The notes beneath the pieces were generated by a model. The model saw only the letters and a program-made list of their open reading frames with translations, was not told the DNA's origin and made no database searches. A stretch of DNA of 35,689 nucleotides from Firmicutes bacterium CAG:238 (GTDB taxonomy: Bacteria > Bacillota > Clostridia > Peptostreptococcales > Anaerovoracaceae), in assembly GCA_000435615.1 (NCBI GenBank), contig FR882001.1, forward strand, positions 44,670-80,358, given 5' to 3'. Each line of letters starts with the position of its first letter. Position 1 is the first letter of the stretch. Both the position numbers and the translations under genes were made by a program. Of the stretch, positions 31,030 through 35,689 are shown piece after piece.

Positions 31030-31512
31030 ATGAAGAAGTTTGTAATTGAAATGATGAACGGCGATGTAATGAAGGGCGAGCTTTACCCGGAAATCGCACC
31101 GATAACGGTAGAAAACTTTGAAAGTCTGGTAAATGACCATTTTTATGATCACCTTATTTTCCATAGAGTCATTCCGGGCTTCATGATTCAGGGAGGCTGT
31201 CCTCAGGGCAACGGAACAGGCGGACCGGGACACACCATCAAAGGCGAATTTGCCGCAAACGGCATCAAGAACGATCTCAAGCACACGAGAGGGGTTCTCT
31301 CAATGGCAAGAACCATGGCTCCGAACTCCGCGGGCTCACAATTTTTCATCATGGTTGCGGACGCTCCGCATCTTGACGGTCAGTACGCGGCTTTCGGCAA
31401 GGTAACAGAAGGAATGGAAGCTGCCGACAAGATTGTAAGCACAAAGAGAGATTATAACGATCGTCCGCTCAACAAGCAAGAAATTAAGACGATAACGATA
31501 GTGGAGGAGTAG
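31030..31512 (+). CDS. Peptidyl-prolyl cis-trans isomerase, cyclophilin type
   Basis: A 160-residue cytosolic cyclophilin that speeds Xaa-Pro isomerisation during folding. Signature FYDHLIFHRVIPGFMIQGGC (38-57, with the catalytic Arg), GPGHTIKGEF, SMARTMAPNSAGSQFFIMVA (96-115) and HLDGQYAAFGKVTEGM. No signal peptide. The ATG follows an AAGGAGA site 12 nt before it, 19 nt after proS. Confidence 0.96.
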   Translation: MKKFVIEMMNGDVMKGELYPEIAPITVENFESLVNDHFYDHLIFHRVIPGFMIQGGCPQGNGTGGPGHTIKGEFAANGIKNDLKHTRGVLSMARTMAPNSAGSQFFIMVADAPHLDGQYAAFGKVTEGMEAADKIVSTKRDYNDRPLNKQEIKTITIVEE

Positions 31513-31518
31513 AAATAG

Positions 31519-32280
31519 ATGGCTTTTTTTAGAGAAGTCGGTGAAGATATCAGAAACATGGTGGATAAGGATCCCGCGGCCAGAAACGGTCTTGAGGTTC
31601 TGATCTGCTATCCGGGAATATGGGCGCTTATCTGGCACAGACCGGCGCATTGGCTGTACAAACATCACTGCCCATTCCTGGCGAGAGTGATATCGCAGCT
31701 AACCAGATTTTTTACGGGAATTGAAATTCATCCGGGTGCCAAGATAGGAAGAAGATGCTTTATCGACCACGGCATGGCTGTCATAATAGGCGAGACTGCC
31801 GAAGTCGGCGATGATGTTACGATTTATCAGGGAGTAACGCTTGGAGGTACCGGAAAAGATACGGGGAAAAGACATCCGACCATCGGAAACCGCGTCGTGG
31901 TAAGTTCCGGTGCGAAGGTGCTGGGGCCGTTTAAAGTCGGTGACGATGTAAAAATCGGTGCAGGCTCGGTTGTTTTGAAAGAGGTACCTCCTAACTGCAC
32001 GGTTGTCGGCATACCGGGAACCATCGTCAAGAGAAACGGAATGAGCACAACGCAGGATCTCAACCAGGTTGATTTACCGGATCCGATTGCTGTGGAAATC
32101 GAATGTCTGCGTAAACGTGTCATGGAACTCGAAAAAATCCTGCAGACGGAACACAAGATTGAAGCCGGCTGTATTGACTGTGCAGGCTCATTAAATTTAG
32201 AAGAAACACTGATGAATGTCATTCGTGAAAAAAACGAGAAGAACCAAGAGAAAGAGGGAAGCGAAGATGAAAATTTATAA
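31519..32280 (+). CDS. cysE: Serine O-acetyltransferase
   Basis: A 253-residue enzyme that makes O-acetylserine from serine and acetyl-CoA, first step of cysteine synthesis. The N-terminal helical domain (AFFREVGEDIRNMVDKDPAA) leads into a left-handed beta helix of hexapeptide repeats (about 70-165; GIEIHPGAKIGRRCFIDHGM, GETAEVGDDVTIYQGVTLGG, SVVLKEVPPNCTVVGIPGT), with the catalytic His in IDHGM. The C-terminal tail is extended and acidic/charged (about 70 residues after the beta helix, with CIDCAGS), longer than the usual 10-20. The tail normally recruits cysteine synthase. The gene starts 6 nt after the cyclophilin gene and overlaps cysS by 14 nt. Confidence 0.95.
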   Translation: MAFFREVGEDIRNMVDKDPAARNGLEVLICYPGIWALIWHRPAHWLYKHHCPFLARVISQLTRFFTGIEIHPGAKIGRRCFIDHGMAVIIGETAEVGDDVTIYQGVTLGGTGKDTGKRHPTIGNRVVVSSGAKVLGPFKVGDDVKIGAGSVVLKEVPPNCTVVGIPGTIVKRNGMSTTQDLNQVDLPDPIAVEIECLRKRVMELEKILQTEHKIEAGCIDCAGSLNLEETLMNVIREKNEKNQEKEGSEDENL

Positions 32281-33682
32281 TACGCTTACAAGAAAAAAAG
32301 AGGAGTTCGTGCCGATTGAAGAGGGAAAGGTTAAGATGTATGTCTGCGGACCGACCGTATACAACTATTTCCACATCGGAAACGCAAGACCTTTCGTTGT
32401 TTTTGACACGCTCAGAAAATATCTGGAATACCGCGGTTACAAGGTGAAATTCGTTCAGAACTTCACCGATGTAGATGACAAGATTATCAACAGAGCAAAG
32501 GAAGAAGGCGTAACGGCGCCCGAAATCTCAGAAAAATATATCGAAGAATACTATAAGGACGCAGCCGCGCTCAATGTAAAGAAGGCGAATGTGCATCCGA
32601 AGGTATCGGAAACCATGGACGATATCATCAAATTCGTTCAGGATTTGATTGACAAGGGATATGCCTATGAATCACAGGGCGATGTATATTACAGAACCCG
32701 CAAATTCGACGGCTACGGCAAGCTCTCCGGTAAGAACATCGACGAGCTTATTCAGGGTGCAAGCGAAAGAACCAGAAGTGCGGACGACATGAAGAAGGAA
32801 GATCCACTTGATTTCGCACTTTGGAAAGCCCGCAAGGAAGATTCCGAAATCGCATGGGAATCACCGTGGGGAATGGGAAGACCGGGCTGGCATATCGAAT
32901 GTTCTGCGATGGCGAAGAAATACCTCGGCTCGACAATCGATATTCACGCAGGCGGCGAAGACCTTCAGTTTCCGCACCACGAAAACGAAATCGCACAGTC
33001 CGAAGCGCATAACGGATGTGAATTTTCGCATTACTGGATGCATAACGGATATATCAATATCGACGGCACGAAGATGTCGAAGTCGCTCGGAAACTTTAAG
33101 ACTGTTCGCGATCTGCTTCAGCACTATGACGGCGAAGTTTTGAGATTCCTCATTTTGAGCGGTCAGTACAGAGGTCCGATTGACTTTAACTCTGAAATTC
33201 TGGAGCAGTCGAGGAATGCGATGACGCGTCTGAGAAACGCAAAGTCAAACCTCAACCACCTGATTGAAACCGGAAGCGGCAGCATGACGGACGAAGAAAA
33301 GGAAAAGCTTGCAGGATATGATAAATACAGACAGGAATTCATCAAAGCGATGGATGACGACCTGAACACGGCAGACGCCATTTCGGCGGTGTTTGAGCTT
33401 GTAACGGCAATCAACACGGCTGTAAAGGATGGAGCAAGCAAAGAATTTGCAGAAAAATCGCTGGCAACTCTCATGGAGCTTGCGACTGTGCTTGGGCTTC
33501 TGCAGCAGGATGTAGAAGAAAAGGTTGAAATCGACGATGAACTTGCGGCACTTATCGAAGAAAGACAGCAGGCAAGAAAAGAGAAAAACTTCGCAAGAGC
33601 CGATGAAATAAGAGATATGCTCAAGGCTCGCGGACTCATCCTCAAGGATACTCCGCAAGGCGTACAGATTATTAAAGAATAA
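32267..33682 (+). CDS. cysS: Cysteinyl-tRNA synthetase
   Basis: A 471-residue class I synthetase that charges tRNA-Cys. It has the KMYVCGPTVYNYFHIGNARP region (HIGH motif as HIGN and zinc Cys), the zinc-binding WHIECSAMAKKYLG and PHHENEIAQSEA, and the KMSKS motif (TKMSKSLGN). The C-terminal helical bundle (DALES-like) ends with RADEIRDMLKARGLILKDTP. I start at ATG 32267 with a GAGGGA site 8 nt away, inside the end of cysE; a longer frame upstream overlaps cysE extensively. The cysE-cysS order and overlap are common in Firmicutes and tie cysteine supply to its use. Confidence 0.97.
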   Translation: MKIYNTLTRKKEEFVPIEEGKVKMYVCGPTVYNYFHIGNARPFVVFDTLRKYLEYRGYKVKFVQNFTDVDDKIINRAKEEGVTAPEISEKYIEEYYKDAAALNVKKANVHPKVSETMDDIIKFVQDLIDKGYAYESQGDVYYRTRKFDGYGKLSGKNIDELIQGASERTRSADDMKKEDPLDFALWKARKEDSEIAWESPWGMGRPGWHIECSAMAKKYLGSTIDIHAGGEDLQFPHHENEIAQSEAHNGCEFSHYWMHNGYINIDGTKMSKSLGNFKTVRDLLQHYDGEVLRFLILSGQYRGPIDFNSEILEQSRNAMTRLRNAKSNLNHLIETGSGSMTDEEKEKLAGYDKYRQEFIKAMDDDLNTADAISAVFELVTAINTAVKDGASKEFAEKSLATLMELATVLGLLQQDVEEKVEIDDELAALIEERQQARKEKNFARADEIRDMLKARGLILKDTPQGVQIIKE

Positions 33683-33707
33683 AAAAGAAAGTTAAGAGGA
33701 ACACGCA

Positions 33708-35054
33708 TTGGATAATACAGAAATCAAAGCACGAATTGCACAGGAGAATAAGGGAAACGCGAAAGCACTTTTGCCGATAGCCGTTTTTCTTGTGATTTTC
33801 ATAGGAAGCGGAATCATTGCAAATGACTTTTACGCAATGCCGACGATTGTTGCATTTATGATTGCACTTGCAGTGGCGTTCTGCCAGAACCCGAAACTCA
33901 AATTTCAAGATAAAATCTCGGTCTGCACCAAGGGCATCGGAGACGATAATGTTGTGACGATGTGTTTCATCTTTTTAACCGCAGGCGCGTTCAGCGGTGC
34001 GGTAACCGCGGCCGGCGGCGCGGACAGCACGGTATATCTGGGGCTTTCCTTGATTCCGAGCCAGTTTGCGGTTGTGGGACTGTTCTTGATCGGATGCTTT
34101 ATCTCCTTATCCATGGGTACATCGGTTGGAACTATCGTTGCGCTCGCACCGATTGCTGTCGGCGTAAGCAATGCCACGGGATTTGTAATGCCGCTCTGCC
34201 TCAGTGCGGTTGTATCCGGTGCGATGTTCGGCGATAATCTTTCGATGATTTCCGATACGACGATTGCCGCTGTAAGAACGCAGGGATGCGAAATGAGCGA
34301 TAAGTTTAAAATGAACTTTAAAATTGTTCTTCCCGCAGCGATTGTAACGGCACTCATATATTATATTATGACAATGCACGGTTCTTCTGAGCTGGAACTC
34401 GGAGAATATAACATATGGCAGGTGCTTCCGTATCTGCTTGTCCTGATTGGCGCGCTTGCAGGAATTAATGTTTTCGTTGTTCTTATTTTCGGAACGCTTG
34501 CTTCCGTGATTGCAGGCGTTGCTACAGGTGCGATGGCGACGAACGAGATTTTCACAAGCATCGGGACGGGCGTTATGTCAATGTATGATATTACGGCGAT
34601 TACGATTACGGTAGCTGCGATTGGCGCATTGGTAAAAGAATATGGTGGGATCGATGCGGTACTGCACTTCATTCACAAAAACACAAAGAGCAAAAAAGGC
34701 GCACAGATCAGCATTGCAGCTTTAGTTGCAGGCGTGGATCTTTCGACCGCCAACAACACGATTGCAATCGTACTTGCGGGACCGATTGCCAAAGAAATCA
34801 GCCTGGAATATGACATCGACCCGAGGAGAACGGCGTCGCTCCTCGACATTTTCGCCTCGGTTGCACAAGGACTCATTCCTTACGGCGCACAGATGCTTTA
34901 TGCGGCTGCAGCGGCGGGCATTACGACCTACGCGATTATTCCGTATACCTTCTATCCGATGCTTATGGCTGTAAGCGCAATTGTGTTTATCTTTGGATTT
35001 TCACAGAAGGAGACAAAACAGAGGAAAACAGAAGATGAAGCAACTGAATCCTAA
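33708..35054 (+). CDS. NhaC-type Na+/H+ antiporter family protein
   Basis: A 448-residue membrane carrier with about eleven hydrophobic segments: LPIAVFLVIFIGSGIIANDF near the N-terminus, FAVVGLFLIGCFISLSMGTS, the conserved GTSVGTIVALAPIAVG and GAMFGDNLSMISDTTIAAVR (about 165-187), and VDLSTANNTIAIVLAGPIAK at about 344. The GDNLSMISDTT block is typical of the NhaC Pfam family, which includes sodium/proton and malate/lactate antiporters. The start is TTG at 33708 with an AAGAGGA site 8 nt upstream. The gene lies 25 nt after cysS and overlaps mrnC by 20 nt. The substrate is uncertain. Confidence 0.9.
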   Translation: MDNTEIKARIAQENKGNAKALLPIAVFLVIFIGSGIIANDFYAMPTIVAFMIALAVAFCQNPKLKFQDKISVCTKGIGDDNVVTMCFIFLTAGAFSGAVTAAGGADSTVYLGLSLIPSQFAVVGLFLIGCFISLSMGTSVGTIVALAPIAVGVSNATGFVMPLCLSAVVSGAMFGDNLSMISDTTIAAVRTQGCEMSDKFKMNFKIVLPAAIVTALIYYIMTMHGSSELELGEYNIWQVLPYLLVLIGALAGINVFVVLIFGTLASVIAGVATGAMATNEIFTSIGTGVMSMYDITAITITVAAIGALVKEYGGIDAVLHFIHKNTKSKKGAQISIAALVAGVDLSTANNTIAIVLAGPIAKEISLEYDIDPRRTASLLDIFASVAQGLIPYGAQMLYAAAAAGITTYAIIPYTFYPMLMAVSAIVFIFGFSQKETKQRKTEDEATES

Positions 35055-35478
35055 GGAGATCAATACGACGGCGCTCGCCTATATCGGCGACGCCGTTTAT
35101 GAAATATATGTAAGAGAACATGTGCTGGGACAGGATCTCAGGGGCATGGACAAAAATTTCGGCGCACATGTGGATGCGCTTCATAAACGAGCGATTCGTT
35201 ATGTCCGCGCGGATGGGCAGGCGAAAGCGGTAAAGGCGATGCTAAACGAAGGTTTCCTCGGCGATGAGGAAGCGGCGCTCGTCAGACGTGCCCGTAACCA
35301 CAAATCCGCATCCAAGCCGAAGAATGCAGACGCTATGGACTATAAGTACGCCACGGCATTTGAGGCTCTGATAGGTTTTTGGCACCTATCGGCGCAAGCC
35401 GGCGGTGACGACGGCGCGGCTGCAAAGCAGCGTATGGAAGAAATCATTTTTAAGGCATTTGAAAAAATCGAAACATAA
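35035..35478 (+). CDS. mrnC: Mini-ribonuclease III
   Basis: A 147-residue RNase III-like catalytic domain without the dsRNA-binding domain. It matures 23S rRNA in Firmicutes. Visible: LAYIGDAVYEIYVREHVL (14-31, catalytic region with Asp18), ALVRRARNHKSASKPKNADA, and DYKYATAFEALIGFWHL (with Glu). The ATG at 35035 lies inside the end of the antiporter gene. The usual order cysS-mrnC is interrupted here by the antiporter. A hairpin follows 4 nt after the stop. Confidence 0.95.
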   Translation: MKQLNPKEINTTALAYIGDAVYEIYVREHVLGQDLRGMDKNFGAHVDALHKRAIRYVRADGQAKAVKAMLNEGFLGDEEAALVRRARNHKSASKPKNADAMDYKYATAFEALIGFWHLSAQAGGDDGAAAKQRMEEIIFKAFEKIET

Positions 35479-35482
35479 ATAC

Positions 35483-35510
35483 AGCAGGAGTCGGTTGTCC
35501 GGCTCCTGCT
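35483..35510. terminator. Hairpin between convergent genes (probable terminator)
   Basis: AGCAGGAGTCGG (35483-35494) pairs with CCGGCTCCTGCT (35499-35510) with one T-G wobble, loop TTGT. There is no T run on the plus strand; the minus-strand side is more T-rich. It probably ends the mrnC operon and the facing gene. Confidence 0.65.
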
Positions 35511-35528
35511 GTGCAATAAAAACAATAT

Positions 35529-35689
35529 CTACAATTTTTCAATTTCTTCAGCAGAAAGCCCGGTTATTTCTGCGATGTCAGCATTCGGGATGTTTTTCTC
35601 CTTCATGTTTTTCGCAATTTCACGCTGTTTCTGCGCGGCGCCGGCAGCCTCACCTTCGTCATATCCATAGTGCCAACGGATGTTCATTT
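35529..35689 (-). CDS. C-terminal part of a PD-(D/E)XK nuclease-family (Rpn/transposase-like) protein
   Basis: On the minus strand the frame runs from the window edge to a TAG at 35529-35531. Visible residues include RWHYGYDEGEAAGAAQKQRE, then IAKNMKEKNIPNADIAEITG and a LSAEEIEKL end. This is the typical tail of the PD-(D/E)XK transposase-like family: a repetitive G/E/A/K linker, then a small helical DIAEITGLS.EEIEKL motif. The catalytic part lies outside the window. An ATG at 35687-35685 could be a start, but the family tail normally follows a much longer protein. Confidence 0.75.
   Translation of the reverse strand, partial: MNIRWHYGYDEGEAAGAAQKQREIAKNMKEKNIPNADIAEITGLSAEEIEKL

Overview
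The window looks like chromosomal DNA of a low-GC, anaerobic Gram-positive bacterium of the Clostridia. The evidence is strong AGGAGG-type ribosome binding sites, a butyrate-type 3-hydroxybutyryl-CoA dehydrogenase, a CarD-family regulator, a YacL-type PIN/TRAM protein, a fused IspD-IspF enzyme and Mini-RNase III. No species can be named from the sequence alone. No rRNA, tRNA, CRISPR array or intact insertion sequence was seen.

Left edge (1-1957): the 3' end of a DUF1846/UPF0371 gene, a convergent XRE-type regulator sharing a hairpin with it, then a stand-alone hbd gene with its own terminator.

Centre (2082-18450): the most interesting part. A PAS-containing sigma-54 enhancer-binding protein precedes a near-consensus -24/-12 promoter and a perfect 21-bp-arm inverted repeat that looks like its upstream activating site. 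Behind the promoter lie 14 tightly packed co-directional genes ending in a terminator: an HMG-CoA lyase-like enzyme, a class II HMG-CoA reductase, a small Cys-rich protein, both subunits of aconitase X, an M20 amidohydrolase, a complete Dpp/Opp-type ABC importer, a DUF917 protein, a second M20 amidohydrolase and an AEC-family carrier. The window also encodes IspDF of the MEP pathway, so the HMG-CoA reductase is best read as catabolic. My proposal is an inducible pathway that imports an amide-bound (anhydro)mevalonyl compound, frees the acyl group, hydrates it with aconitase X to mevalonate, oxidises that to HMG-CoA and cleaves it to acetyl-CoA and acetoacetate. The combination of aconitase X, HMG-CoA reductase and HMG-CoA lyase-like genes under sigma-54 control is one I do not recognise as described.

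Middle right (18477-24060): a secreted protein with Ig-like repeats and two fibronectin-III-like modules, two zinc-ribbon membrane proteins of unknown function (one with a convincing internal start site), and radA.

Right (24012-35689): an OmpR-type two-component system on the minus strand, diverging from carD, which has two tandem sigma-A-type promoters. Then comes a housekeeping run of yacL-like, ispDF, proS, cyclophilin, cysE, cysS, an NhaC-type antiporter and mrnC, with several short overlaps. The window ends in the C-terminus of a probable PD-(D/E)XK-type transposase/nuclease on the minus strand.
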